NCBI RefSeq assembly: GCF_016648105.1
Contig: NZ_JACVVE010000031.1
Span: 1 to 64,000 of the forward strand
Length of the DNA stretch: 64,000 nucleotides
Reading direction: 5' to 3'
Source: Pseudomonas sp. S31
GTDB lineage: Bacteria > Pseudomonadota > Gammaproteobacteria > Pseudomonadales > Pseudomonadaceae
Below the pieces are notes generated by a model. The model searched no databases. It was given only the letters and a program-made list of their open reading frames with translations, and was not told where the DNA came from. Both the position numbers and the translations under genes were made by a program. Of this stretch, positions 25,444 through 35,300 are shown piece after piece (the first letter of the stretch is position 1; the number at the start of each line of letters is the position of its first letter).

Positions 25444-26189
25444 AAGTACTGGTCGCGGTCAAACGCGTGGTCGACTACAACGTCAAGGTTCGCGTCAAGG
25501 CGGATAACTCCGGCGTCGACCTGGCAAACGTCAAGATGTCCATGAATCCCTTCTGCGAAATCGCCGTGGAAGAAGCCGTTCGCCTCAAGGAGCGAGGCAT
25601 TGCCAGCGAGGTCGTGGTGGTTTCCGTCGGCCCAGGTGCCGCCCAGGAGCAACTGCGTACCGCCCTGGCCCTGGGTGCCGACCGTGCCATCCTGGTCGAA
25701 GCCGCCGACGAGCTGAACTCCCTGGCCGTGGCCAAGGCCCTGAAAGCCGTTGTCGACAAGGAGCAGCCGCAGCTGGTCATCCTCGGCAAGCAGGCCATCG
25801 ACAGCGACAACAACCAGACTGGCCAGATGCTCGCCGCGCTGACAGGCTTCGCCCAGGGCACCTTCGCCTCCAAGGTGGAAGTCGCTGGCGACAAGCTGAA
25901 CGTCACCCGTGAAATCGACGGCGGCCTGCAGACCGTTGCGCTGAACTTGCCGGCCATCGTCACCACCGACCTGCGCCTGAACGAGCCACGCTACGCGTCG
26001 CTGCCGAACATCATGAAGGCCAAGAAGAAACCACTGGAAACCCTCACGCCAGATGCACTGGGCGTTTCCCTGGCCTCCACCACCAAGACCCTCAAGGTCG
26101 AAGCCCCTGCCGCCCGCAGCGCTGGCATCAAGGTCAAGTCGGTGGCCGAACTGGTCGAGAAGCTGAAAAACGAGGCGAAGGTAATCTGA
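25440..26189 (+). CDS. etfB: Electron transfer flavoprotein beta subunit
   Basis: A 249-residue EtfB: MKVLVAVKRVVDYNVKVRVK, DLANVKMSMNPFCEIAVEEAVRL and the AMP-binding region (GKQAIDSDNNQTGQMLA). With EtfA it accepts electrons from acyl-CoA dehydrogenases and passes them to ETF:ubiquinone oxidoreductase. Its ATG overlaps the stop of the CoA-transferase remnant, and its stop overlaps the etfA start (TGATG). It may be a dedicated or the housekeeping ETF; one window cannot tell. Confidence 0.96.
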   Translation: MKVLVAVKRVVDYNVKVRVKADNSGVDLANVKMSMNPFCEIAVEEAVRLKERGIASEVVVVSVGPGAAQEQLRTALALGADRAILVEAADELNSLAVAKALKAVVDKEQPQLVILGKQAIDSDNNQTGQMLAALTGFAQGTFASKVEVAGDKLNVTREIDGGLQTVALNLPAIVTTDLRLNEPRYASLPNIMKAKKKPLETLTPDALGVSLASTTKTLKVEAPAARSAGIKVKSVAELVEKLKNEAKVI

Positions 26190-27118
26190 TGACTATCCTG
26201 GTTTTGGCAGAACACAACAACGATACGCTGGCCGCCACCACCCTCAATACCTTGGCTGCTGCGCAGAAGATCGGTGGCGAAATCGTGGTACTGGTGGCGG
26301 GCCAGGGCATCGCGGGTGCCACCCGCGCCGCCGCAGAAGTGCCCGGCGTTGCCAAGGTGCTCGGTGCCGATGATGCCGCCTACGCTCACCAGTTGCCGGA
26401 AAACCTCGCGCCGCTGATCGCTAACCTGGGCCGCGACTTCAGCCATGTGCTGGCCCCGGCCACCACCAACGGCAAGAACATCCTGCCACGCGTGGCTGCG
26501 CTGCTGGACGTCGACCAGATCTCCGAGATCATCTCGGTCGAGTCTGCCGACACCTTCAAGCGCCCGATCTACGCCGGTAACGCCATCGCCACCGTGCAGT
26601 CGAGCGCTGCGGTCAAGGTCATCACCGTGCGTACCACCGGCTTCGACGCCGTGGCCGCCGAAGGTGGCTCGGCTGCCGTCGAAGCTGTCGGCGCTGCGCA
26701 TGACGCCGGTATCTCGGCCTTCGTCGGCGAAGAACTGGCCAAGTCCGACCGCCCTGAGCTGACCGCAGCCAAGATCGTCGTATCCGGCGGCCGTGGCATG
26801 GGCAATGGTGACAACTTCAGCCACCTGTACAGCCTGGCCGACAAGCTCGGCGCCGCCGTCGGTGCCTCGCGCGCCGCGGTCGACGCAGGCTTCGTGCCCA
26901 ACGACATGCAGGTCGGCCAGACCGGCAAGATCGTCGCCCCGCAGCTGTACATCGCCGTCGGTATCTCCGGCGCCATCCAGCACCTGGCGGGCATGAAGGA
27001 TTCCAAGGTGATCGTCGCGATCAACAAGGACGAAGAAGCGCCGATCTTCCAAGTGGCCGACTACGGGCTGGTGGCCGACTTGTTCGAAGCCATCCCCGAA
27101 CTCTCCGCGCAGCTCTGA
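26189..27118 (+). CDS. etfA: Electron transfer flavoprotein alpha subunit
   Basis: A 309-residue EtfA. The C-terminal FAD domain carries VVSGGRGMGNGDNF, VGQTGKIVAPQLYIAVGISG and GAIQHLAGMKDSKVIVAINK. It is translationally coupled to etfB. A strong hairpin and a REPIN follow, marking the end of the operon. Confidence 0.96.
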   Translation: MTILVLAEHNNDTLAATTLNTLAAAQKIGGEIVVLVAGQGIAGATRAAAEVPGVAKVLGADDAAYAHQLPENLAPLIANLGRDFSHVLAPATTNGKNILPRVAALLDVDQISEIISVESADTFKRPIYAGNAIATVQSSAAVKVITVRTTGFDAVAAEGGSAAVEAVGAAHDAGISAFVGEELAKSDRPELTAAKIVVSGGRGMGNGDNFSHLYSLADKLGAAVGASRAAVDAGFVPNDMQVGQTGKIVAPQLYIAVGISGAIQHLAGMKDSKVIVAINKDEEAPIFQVADYGLVADLFEAIPELSAQL

Positions 27119-27174
27119 ATCTGCACGCCCGCGCACTGGTGGCACGGAGCGAAGCTGACGCCTGAGCGTTGTCC

Positions 27175-27230
27175 GCCCCGGTTGCCGGCCCGCCATGTTC
27201 TGACGGGCTCGGCAGGCCGGCAACCGGGGC
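27175..27230 (+). terminator. Long hairpin terminator after etfA
   Basis: Perfect 16-bp arms (GCCCCGGTTGCCGGCC at 27175-27190 and its complement at 27215-27230) enclose a 24-base loop, 57 bases after the etfA stop. Only CCCTTT follows, so termination efficiency is uncertain. Confidence 0.6.
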
Positions 27231-27247
27231 CCCTTTCCCAATTCGCC

Positions 27248-27335
27248 CTTGTAGGAGCGGGTTTACCCGCGAACACAGGCGAAGCCTGTGCCATCCATCG
27301 CGCTGCATTCTTCGCGGGCAAGCCCGCTCCCGTAG
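27248..27335. repeat. REPIN: two inverted REP sequences
   Basis: GTAGGAGCGGGTTTACCCGC at 27251 and TTCGCGGGCAAGCCCGCTCC near 27311 in inverse orientation, with an internal small hairpin (ACAGGC/GCCTGT). It lies between the convergent etfA and MFS genes. Confidence 0.9.
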
Positions 27336-27341
27336 ATACCC

Positions 27342-28529
27342 TCAGCTCACCTTGTCCCGCAACGACCGCATGACCAGCCCCACCAGCACGACGTTGAGCA
27401 ACGCCAGCCCGACCAGGGTCAGCAGCACCCCCATCGCACCAAAGTGCTGGAACAGGTAGCCACCCACCAGCGGCGTCAGAGCTTGTCCGATCAACGAAGG
27501 CCGCGACATCTTGCCCATCAGCGCCACGTACTGCTCGGGTGGCATCAACGCCAGGGGCAGCAGCCCGCGCACGATCGCCCGCAGTCCGTTGCCACAGCCG
27601 AACAGCAACAGGCCCAGTGCAGTCGCCGCGGGTGCGCTGGTGACCAGCGCCAAGCCCAGCGCCACCAGTACCGAGGATACCAACGCGGTCCAGATCGGAT
27701 GCCGCTTGCCCGCCAGGATCTGCAGCACCCGCGACGCCACCTGGCTCGGCCCGAGCAAGGCACACAAGCCGATGGCGCTGGCCAACGAGTGCCCCAGCCC
27801 CTGCAACACCGCCACCAACTGCACGGAAACGGCGGTCATGATGATCGCGCCCAGGGCGAAGATCCAGATCAGCAACAGATACACACGCCGGTCCACCGTA
27901 CCGGCATCGGACGCAGTGGCGCGTTGTGCCTTGGCCACTTGCGGCCCCGCCGGGAGCACCCACAGGTACAACGGCGCGACCACCACCATCAGCAGCACGG
28001 CATAGGCCGTGCAGGCCGTGCGCCAGCCCAGATGCTCGATGACCAGAGCCACCAGCGGCCAGGTGATGGTAGTGGCGAACCCCGAGATCAGCGTGATGCC
28101 GGTGATCGCCCGCCCCGCGCGCTCGCCATACAGCGCCCCGAGCGTCGCGAACAGTGCTTCATAGAGCCCCATCGCCATGCCGGCACCGATGATCACCCAG
28201 GCCAGCAGGAACACCTGCAGGCTGTGGCTGTTGGCAACCACCAGCAAGCCGAGGCCAACCACCGCGCCACTGGCAGCCAGTTGCCAACGCCCGCCATGAC
28301 GGGCGATCAGCCGGCTCGACAGTGGCGCCAGCAGCGCCGACACCATCAGCCCGAGGGACAGCGCGCCGTACACCCAATGGCTGTCCCAACCAGTTTCGCG
28401 CATGATTGGCGCCGCCATCACGGCCAGCAGGAAGAAAGAACCACCCCAAACCAGAATCTGCAGCAGGCCAAGCCAGAAAATACCGACAGGCCCAGGAAGA
28501 CGTACACCAGCGTTCACAAGACAACCCAT
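27342..28529 (-). CDS. Major facilitator superfamily transporter
   Basis: About 395 residues with 12 hydrophobic segments and MFS loop motifs (GRAITGITLISGFATTI; GKMSRPSLIGQALTPLVGG). I give the ATG at 28529 (MGCLVNAGVRLPGPVGIFW); a GTG four codons later or a longer form up to 28640 is possible, and none has a good ribosome site. The substrate is unknown. It is divergent from hldD. Confidence 0.85.
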   Translation of the reverse strand: MGCLVNAGVRLPGPVGIFWLGLLQILVWGGSFFLLAVMAAPIMRETGWDSHWVYGALSLGLMVSALLAPLSSRLIARHGGRWQLAASGAVVGLGLLVVANSHSLQVFLLAWVIIGAGMAMGLYEALFATLGALYGERAGRAITGITLISGFATTITWPLVALVIEHLGWRTACTAYAVLLMVVVAPLYLWVLPAGPQVAKAQRATASDAGTVDRRVYLLLIWIFALGAIIMTAVSVQLVAVLQGLGHSLASAIGLCALLGPSQVASRVLQILAGKRHPIWTALVSSVLVALGLALVTSAPAATALGLLLFGCGNGLRAIVRGLLPLALMPPEQYVALMGKMSRPSLIGQALTPLVGGYLFQHFGAMGVLLTLVGLALLNVVLVGLVMRSLRDKVS

Positions 28530-28758
28530 GCCGACAAAAAAGAGGCACGCCAAGGCTCGGAGAGCTCGGCGTGCAAGTTGCAAGTCTAAAGAGCGCCGCC
28601 GCCCGCTGCTATAGAATCCGGGCATTTCAGCTATGTCCAATGGCCAGCGCGGTGCAATGTCGCAGTGCCAACCTCGGTTTCATTGATCCCGGTTAAGTCA
28701 TCGTTCGGCTATCACGCCCTAAAATGGCGGCTCCGCACCCAGATCACGAGGACATGGC

Positions 28759-29790
28759 ATGACCATCATCGTCACGGGCGCCGCGGGGTTCATTGGTAGC
28801 AACCTTGTCCAGGCGCTCAACCAACGCAACGAAACCGACATCGTCGTCGTCGACGACCTGACCGATGGCGACAAGTTTCGCAACCTCGCCGATTGCGAGA
28901 TCGCCGACTACCTGGACAAGGACGACTTCATCGAACGCTTCGCCAGTGGCCAGTTCGGCAAGGTTCGCGCCGTGCTGCACCAGGGCGCGTGTTCGAGCAC
29001 CGTCGAAGGCGACGGGCGCTTCATGATGGACAACAACTACCGCTTCAGCCGCGACCTGCTCGAAGCCGCCCAGGCCCAGCAGGTCCCCATGCTGTACGCA
29101 TCCTCGGCAGCGGTCTATGGCGCGGGCGACGATTTTCGCGAGCGACGCGAGTGCGAACGGCCGCTCAACGTCTACGGCTACTCCAAGTTCCTGTTCGACC
29201 AGCATGTGCGTCGCCAGTTGGCAGCGCCGCGCAGCCAGGTGGTCGGGCTGCGCTACTTCAACGTCTACGGCCCCCACGAGCAGCACAAGGGCGCCATGGC
29301 CTCGGTAGCCTTGCACTGCTTCAACCAGTACCAGGCCCATGGCAAGGTCAGCCTGTTCGGCCAGTACGGCGATTACCCAAGCGGCGGCCACCTGCGTGAT
29401 TTCGTGTCGGTGGAGGATGTGGTCAAGGTCAACCTGTTCTTTCTCGACAACCCGCAGATGAGCGGTATCGTCAACGTCGGCAGCGGCCGCGCTCAGGCAT
29501 TCAACGATGTGGCCCTGGCCGTTATCAACCGGCTGCGCGCGCAGCATGGCCAACCGCCTCTGACGCTGCAGGCGGCCTTGCTCGAGGGCATCCTGGAATA
29601 CAGCGCGTTTCCCGATCACTTGCGTGGCAAGTACCAGTGCTACACCTGTGCCGACCTGGAGCGCTTGCGCACGGCAGGCTTCAAGGCATCTACATTGACC
29701 GTCGAGCAAGGCGTTGCTCGCTACTGCGACTGGTTACAGGGTATCCAGAGCCCGCCACCTGCCCCTTTCAGGCAAGCGGCGGCAGCGTGA
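28759..29790 (+). CDS. hldD: ADP-L-glycero-D-manno-heptose 6-epimerase
   Basis: A 343-residue extended SDR that makes ADP-L-glycero-D-manno-heptose for the LPS inner core. Rossmann motif TGAAGFIGSN near the N-terminus, the acceptor-site segment HQGACSSTVEGDGRFMMDNN, catalytic Y-x3-K (YGYSK), and FNVYGPHEQHKGAMASV are all typical of HldD. GAGG precedes the ATG. No other LPS genes are adjacent. It is somewhat longer than the E. coli enzyme at the C-terminus. Confidence 0.94.
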   Translation: MTIIVTGAAGFIGSNLVQALNQRNETDIVVVDDLTDGDKFRNLADCEIADYLDKDDFIERFASGQFGKVRAVLHQGACSSTVEGDGRFMMDNNYRFSRDLLEAAQAQQVPMLYASSAAVYGAGDDFRERRECERPLNVYGYSKFLFDQHVRRQLAAPRSQVVGLRYFNVYGPHEQHKGAMASVALHCFNQYQAHGKVSLFGQYGDYPSGGHLRDFVSVEDVVKVNLFFLDNPQMSGIVNVGSGRAQAFNDVALAVINRLRAQHGQPPLTLQAALLEGILEYSAFPDHLRGKYQCYTCADLERLRTAGFKASTLTVEQGVARYCDWLQGIQSPPPAPFRQAAAA

Positions 29791-29911
29791 GGATCATTGA
29801 TCATGACGACCGTTGGTCGGTTCTGGGACGAATTGCACTGATCCCACGTCGCCAGGCCGGGCTCTCATACCATGAGGGGTGGTCAAGGGCTTGCCTCTCA
29901 CTCCTGTCTTG

Positions 29912-29938
29912 GCCTGCCCTTCGGGTGGGCCTTTTTTT
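29912..29938 (+). terminator. Rho-independent terminator
   Basis: Stem GCCTGCCC / GGGTGGGC (8 pairs including two G-U in RNA), TTC loop, then a run of seven T. It lies 121 bases beyond hldD and is the best classical terminator in the window. Confidence 0.85.
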
Positions 29939-29960
29939 CACTCCAGGCGAGGGCACCAGC

Positions 29961-30128
29961 ATGCACAGGTACCAGATGGGTGGAGGCAATGTACAAGACG
30001 ACTGGCCAGAGCTCGAGCCCGACCAGCGCAACGATCGCGCCGATGATCCCGATGCCGATCCGAATGTCGCAGATGACGAGCAGAACCGACCGGGCGTTCC
30101 GGCCAGCGATCCAGAATCCGGCGCTTGA
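29961..30128 (+). CDS. Possible small acidic protein
   Basis: A 55-residue frame, MHRYQMGGGNVQDDWPELEP then a run rich in Asp, Pro and Gln. GAGGG lies 7 bases before the ATG, and a perfect hairpin follows the stop. The predicted protein is acidic and probably disordered. The opposite strand carries an open hydrophobic frame that is its mirror image (Asp codons read as Ile), and a third frame starts behind a GGAGG, so which frame is used is uncertain. I do not recognise a family. Confidence 0.42.
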   Translation: MHRYQMGGGNVQDDWPELEPDQRNDRADDPDADPNVADDEQNRPGVPASDPESGA

Positions 30129-30146
30129 GCCGTGCAACCTCCGGCA

Positions 30147-30175
30147 GCCCCGGCCATCGTTGGAATGGCCGGGGC
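30147..30175. terminator. Hairpin between convergent genes
   Basis: Perfect 11-bp arms GCCCCGGCCAT / ATGGCCGGGGC with a 7-base loop, placed between the small plus-strand frame and the minus-strand DUF gene. No T-run on either side. It probably ends or protects transcripts from both directions. Confidence 0.55.
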
Positions 30176-30181
30176 GACAGG

Positions 30182-30469
30182 TTACAGGGTGGCGGAATCT
30201 TTCTCGCCCGTGGATGGGTCCGCGGCTGGCTGCACGGCCTTGTCACCCGACAGTCGCCAGCTTACGGCAGTGATGCCGAAGCGCTCAGCCATGGGGCGGC
30301 TGACCTTGCGAATCTTTTCCCGGCCGAACTTGGGAATGATTCCGATACCCGCATCGCAGCTAGCCCAATGCCAAGCTTCGGCATTGTCCATCTTTTCCAG
30401 GCGAATGATGAAACTGCGCGGCTTGCCGTGCAGCTGGTAGTCGATGATGTACAGCTGGGGACTAGGCAT
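30182..30469 (-). CDS. Small Pseudomonas protein, DUF6555-like
   Basis: A 95-residue protein: MPSPQLYIIDYQLHGKPRSF, then DNAEAWHWASCDAGIG and FGREKIRKVSRPMAERFGIT. The start at 30469 is set by AGGAGG eight bases upstream; the frame stays open 27 codons further. From memory this matches small Pseudomonas proteins listed as DUF6555; I could not verify the name. The tail after about residue 75 is low-complexity and polar. Function unknown. Confidence 0.75.
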   Translation of the reverse strand: MPSPQLYIIDYQLHGKPRSFIIRLEKMDNAEAWHWASCDAGIGIIPKFGREKIRKVSRPMAERFGITAVSWRLSGDKAVQPAADPSTGEKDSATL

Positions 30470-30585
30470 CCCGGGGCCCTCCTCTTCTCCATGGATGACT
30501 TCCTGATGGAGTCCCGCCCACGCCGGAAGATTCAATAAATCGTCGAACAATTCGCGCGAGCGGTGACGCGGGCCCCTTCAAACCC

Positions 30586-31788
30586 TCAAAGCGGTGCCCC
30601 TGGATTGGCGTCCGACGCCGCACCCGGCACCAGGATCACCTTGCGGCAACGGTCCTGGCGCTCATCGAAGATTTCATAGGCTCGGGCTGCATCCTCCAGG
30701 GCCATGCGGTGGGTGACGATCGCGTCGGGGTTCAGCCGGCCGGCTTCGATGTGCTCGAGCAGCTCGGGCAGGAAGCGCTGCACGTGGGTCTGCCCCATGC
30801 GGAAGGTCAGTCCTTTGTCGAAGGCATCGCCGAACAGGAAGCCATGGACGAAGCCGGCATACACTCCCGGCACGCTGACGACTCCGCCACGCCGCACAGC
30901 CGCGATGCTCTGGCGCAGCGCCTTGCCGCTGCTGCCTTCGAGCTTGAGCGCGGTGAGCACGGTTTCGGCGGTGCTGCCCTTGGCTTCGAAGCCCACCGCG
31001 TCGATCGCTGCATCCACGCCACGCTTGCCAGCGGTCTGGCGGATGATGCTATAAGCGGGGTCGTCGTTGTGAGCGAAGTTGATCGGAATCACGCCGTAGG
31101 CGTCACGTGCATAATCCAGGCGGTAGCCGCATTCATCGACCATGAAGATGAGTTCGGCGCCCAACATTCTAGCGCAGGCGGCCGACAACAGCCCCACCGG
31201 GCCGGCGCCATAGATCGCCAGCGACGAACCCGGCTTGATCTCGGCATTGAGCACCGCCTGCCAAGCGGTGGGCAGGATGTCAGAGAGAAACAGCAGTTTG
31301 TCGTCGGCCAGTTGCCCAGGCACCTTGAACGGCCCCACATTGCCCTTGGGCACCCGCACGTAGTCCGCCTGGCCACCGGGAATGCCGCCGTACAGGTGGC
31401 TATAGCCGAACAGCGCAGCGCCTGGGGCAATGGCCTTCTTGTTGAGGATCGCGCCCCGGCCGGTATTGGTGGTCTCGCAGGCTGCGTAGAGCTCCTGCTG
31501 GCAGAAGAAGCAACCGCCGCAGGCGATCACGAACGGGATCACCACCCGGTCACCAGGCTGCACGGCCGTTACCTCGCTGCCGACCTCCTCGACGATGCCC
31601 ATGAACTCGTGGCCCAGGATGTCGCCGCTTTCGACCATGGGCATCTTGCCGTGGTACAGGTGCAGGTCCGAGCCACAGATGGCAGTGGCGGTCACCCGCA
31701 GGATCACATCATCCGGTTCGTGCAGGATCGGGTCAGCAACGGTGTCGACCCGGACATCGCCCGAGCCGTGATAAGTCAATGCGCGCAT
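30586..31788 (-). CDS. Zinc-dependent alcohol dehydrogenase (formaldehyde dehydrogenase-like MDR)
   Basis: A 400-residue medium-chain dehydrogenase: catalytic zinc residues in ICGSDLHLYHG and GHEFMG, structural zinc cysteines in ACGGCFFCQQELYAAC, and NAD-binding GAGPVGLLSA. The insertion pattern (GGIPGGQADYVRVP, DAVGFEAKG) puts it with the FDH-like group. It is next to KGG stress protein and kinase genes and is probably a general-stress aldehyde/alcohol enzyme. Substrate uncertain. Confidence 0.9.
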   Translation of the reverse strand: MRALTYHGSGDVRVDTVADPILHEPDDVILRVTATAICGSDLHLYHGKMPMVESGDILGHEFMGIVEEVGSEVTAVQPGDRVVIPFVIACGGCFFCQQELYAACETTNTGRGAILNKKAIAPGAALFGYSHLYGGIPGGQADYVRVPKGNVGPFKVPGQLADDKLLFLSDILPTAWQAVLNAEIKPGSSLAIYGAGPVGLLSAACARMLGAELIFMVDECGYRLDYARDAYGVIPINFAHNDDPAYSIIRQTAGKRGVDAAIDAVGFEAKGSTAETVLTALKLEGSSGKALRQSIAAVRRGGVVSVPGVYAGFVHGFLFGDAFDKGLTFRMGQTHVQRFLPELLEHIEAGRLNPDAIVTHRMALEDAARAYEIFDERQDRCRKVILVPGAASDANPGAPL

Positions 31789-31843
31789 GTGCAGCCTCCA
31801 GAAGGAAGAAGCGCCCGTTTGCGGGACGTCAGCACAATATTAG

Positions 31844-32059
31844 TCACTCACTCTTGGTACGCCCGCCTCCGTGGCTGTTCTGCCCACCCTTGCGCCCCGC
31901 TTCCGAGGCGCGTGCACGATCATTGGCGAAATTTCCGCCCGAGGCCTGGCCGCCCTTGTGGCCCGCGCGGGACGCTCTTTCTCGGTCGTTGGCGAAGTTG
32001 CCCGGGTTGGTTTCCTTGGTGCCGCCACGCTGGCTGGTCTGTTCTTGATCACGCGCCAT
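31844..32059 (-). CDS. KGG-repeat general stress protein
   Basis: A 71-residue hydrophilic protein with two copies of the motif GNFANDRxRASxAGxKGG, the stress-induced bacterial acidophilic repeat. The ATG at 32059 (MARDQEQTSQRGG) has AAGGAG seven bases before it. Proteins of this type are abundant in stationary phase and under osmotic stress. A second, single-repeat member is encoded at 53972-54136. Confidence 0.88.
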   Translation of the reverse strand: MARDQEQTSQRGGTKETNPGNFANDRERASRAGHKGGQASGGNFANDRARASEAGRKGGQNSHGGGRTKSE

Positions 32060-32340
32060 GTCGTATCTCCTTGCGATGGGTTGGGTTGCACGGGCTCCAT
32101 TGGGTCCCGCCCTACTTCCGAGCCAACCAGGCGCGGGAAAGCTCCCTCCCGTGGAAGCGCCACTGACGAGCGGCGCCAAAGGTTGGCGCGCCGGTCAATG
32201 CAGCGCCGCAATCTGCCGCGTACATGGCCAAGGTCGTGGCCTTGAGCGCTCGCCGTGGTGTAACGTGCGGGCCTATAATTCTCGTTCAAGTGGCCCATGT
32301 GGCTCACGAGGCCCAACATAGGTCTGCAGAAGGCTAAGCG

Positions 32341-35300
32341 ATGAAGTCGTCCCCCCCGAAATCCGCGTCCGGGCCCGATAACCCTCATCTGGCCACCAGT
32401 CACCTGAACTTTCCGGTGGTGGGGATCGGTGCCTCGGCGGGCGGCCTGGAGGCCATCGGCACCTTCTTCCGGCACATGCCCAGCGACTGCGGCATGGCCT
32501 TCGTGGTGGTACTGCATCTATCGCCGGACCACCAGAGCGTGGCCGACCGGATCATCCAGGAAGCCACGGCCATGCCGGTCAGGCAGGTCAGCGACCCGGT
32601 CCCCATCGAACGCAACCATGTCTACGTCATCTCGCCGGCCAACCGCTTGTCGACCAACGACGGTTACCTGCGGGTCTCCCCTGCGAACCGGCGACGCGGC
32701 GATCACGTGGCCATCGACCTGTTCTTCCGCGACCTGGCCGACGTACACAAGAGCCATGCGTTCTGCGTGGTGCTGTCGGGCACCGGCGCCGATGGCGCGG
32801 TCGGCCTGTCGCGTATCAAGGAACAAGGCGGCGTGACCCTGGTGCAGAGCCCCGATGACGCCGAGTATGACGGCATGCCGCGGGCTGCCATCGAAACTGG
32901 CATGGTCGATATGATTCTGCCAGTAGCGGAAATACCGCAGAAACTGCTCGACCTCTGGCGTACTGCGCGCCAGGTCCGCTTGCCGGAGATCGGCGACGAC
33001 AACCTGCCGCCGCCCCTGGGCAACCCGACCGAACAGACCCAGGCCGGCGAAACGCTGCTCGAGGACATCCTCCAGCGCCTGCACGGCGATACCGGCCATG
33101 ACTTCCAGCACTACAAGCGCGCCACGGTGCTGCGGCGCATGGAGCGGCGCCTGCATGTCACTGGCCAGACCGACCTGGGCGCCTATCTGAGTTACCTCGA
33201 AAAGCACCCGGAAGAGTCCGCCGCGTTGCTCGCCGACATGCTCATTGGCGTCACCAACTTCTTCCGCGATCGCGAAGCCTTCGAATCGCTGGAGCGCCAT
33301 GTGCTGCCGCAACTGGTCAGCGAACCCGAGGACGCCGACAACCCCGGCGAGGTGCGCGTCTGGTCGGCCGGCTGCTCCACCGGCGAGGAAGCCTACAGCC
33401 TGGCCATGCTGGTGTGTGAGCAACTCGACTTGGACCGGCGCGAGGCCAAGGTCCAGGTGTTCGCCACCGACCTTGACGAGCGCGCCATCGAGGTTGCCCG
33501 TTCCGGCACCTATCCCGAAGCCATCGTCACCGACGTGCCGCCGGCGCGCTTGCGACAGTTCTTCGTCAACGAAGACCAGCACTACCGGGTACGCAAGGAA
33601 ATCCGCGAGAAGGTCCTGTTCGCCCGCCACAACCTGCTGTCCGATCCACCGTTCTCGCAGATCGGTCTGATCGTCTGCCGCAACCTGCTGATCTACCTCG
33701 ACCGCGAGGTCCAGCGTGACATCCTGCAGATGTTCCACTTCGCTCTGCGTCCGGGTGGTTTCCTGTTCCTGGGTTCGTCCGAGTCGGCCGATGCCGTTGA
33801 CGAGCTGTTCGTCCCGGTGGACAAGCGCAACCGCATCTACCGCGCCCGCGATGTCCGGCCGATCGCCCGCCGCTCCGGCCGGCATCTGCTCGATACCGAG
33901 CCGGCCCCGGCGCCGGTGAGCAAGCGTGCCGTCGCCAAGCAAGGGCGCAAGCATGCCTACGCCGAGATTCACCACCGGGCCTTGGCGCGGCGCACCCCGC
34001 CTAGCCTGATCGTCGACCTCGAAGGCAATATCCTGCACATGAGCGAAGGCGTAGGCCGCTTCCTCCAGCTGGCAGGCGGCGAGCCCAGCCGCAACCTGAT
34101 CAACCTGGTGTTGCCGTCACTGCGCCTGGCCCTGCGCAGCTCCCTGTTCCAGGCCCGCCAGGGCAGCCAGGCGATCACTTCGCGGCCGGTCGAGCTCAGC
34201 GATGGGCAACTCAAGCGCCAAGTCGAAATCACCGTACAACCGCACACGGACGAGCCCAGCACAGCCGATTGCCTGCTGGTGGTGTTCGAGGAGCGCCCGG
34301 CTGACGCGCCGTTGCCGGCATCTACCGACATCCGCCAGACCGACAGCATGGTCCTGAACAACCTCGAACGGGAGTTGCAGCGCACTCGCCTGCAATTGCA
34401 GGAAACCATCGAGCACTCGGAGATCTCCAGCGAGGAACTGACCGCCTCCAACGAGGAAATGCAGGCGATCAACGAGGAGCTGCGCTCGGCCAGCGAAGAG
34501 CTGGAAACCAGCAAGGAAGAGCTGCAGTCGATCAACGAAGAACTGCTGACGGTCAACTACGAACTCAAGACCAAGGTGGAGGAAACCGACAAGGTCAACG
34601 ACTACCTGAGCAACCTGATCGCCTCCACCGACATCGCCACGGTGTTCGTCGACCGCAACCTGCACATCCGCTGGTTCACCCCACGCGCCACCGATCTGTT
34701 CAACATGCTGCCGGTGGATACCGGCCGCTCTCTGCTCGACATCACCCATCGCCTGGTATACCCGGAGCTGGCCGAAGACGCCCGCGCCGTTGTCCAGGGC
34801 CAGGCCATCGTCGAGCGCGAGGTCAGCACCAGCAGCCAGCGCTGGTACCTGGCGCGCCTGCTGCCCTACCGCTCCAGCGAAAAGCACATCGATGGCACGG
34901 TGCTGACCTTCATCGACATCAGCAAGAGTCGGGCTGCCGAAGAGCGCGTACGCCTGGGCGAAGAGCGCATGCGCCTGGTGGCCGAGAGCACCCATGACTT
35001 CGCCATCATCCTGCTCGACGAACAGGGCCTGGTGACCGACTGGAACACCGGTGCGACACTGATTTTCGGCTACACCAAGGAAGAAGTGCTGGGCGTCAGC
35101 TATGCCTTGATCTTCACCGACGAAGACCGCCACAACGGCGTGCCCGAGCAGGAACTGCGCAGTGCCCGCCTGCATGGCCGCGGCCAGGACGAGCGCTGGC
35201 ACGTACGCAAGGACGGCAGCCGCTTCTACTGCAGCGGCGAGGTGTCATTGCTCAAGGGCTGCAGCCTGCGTGGCTACGTGAAGATCGCTCGCGACCTGAC

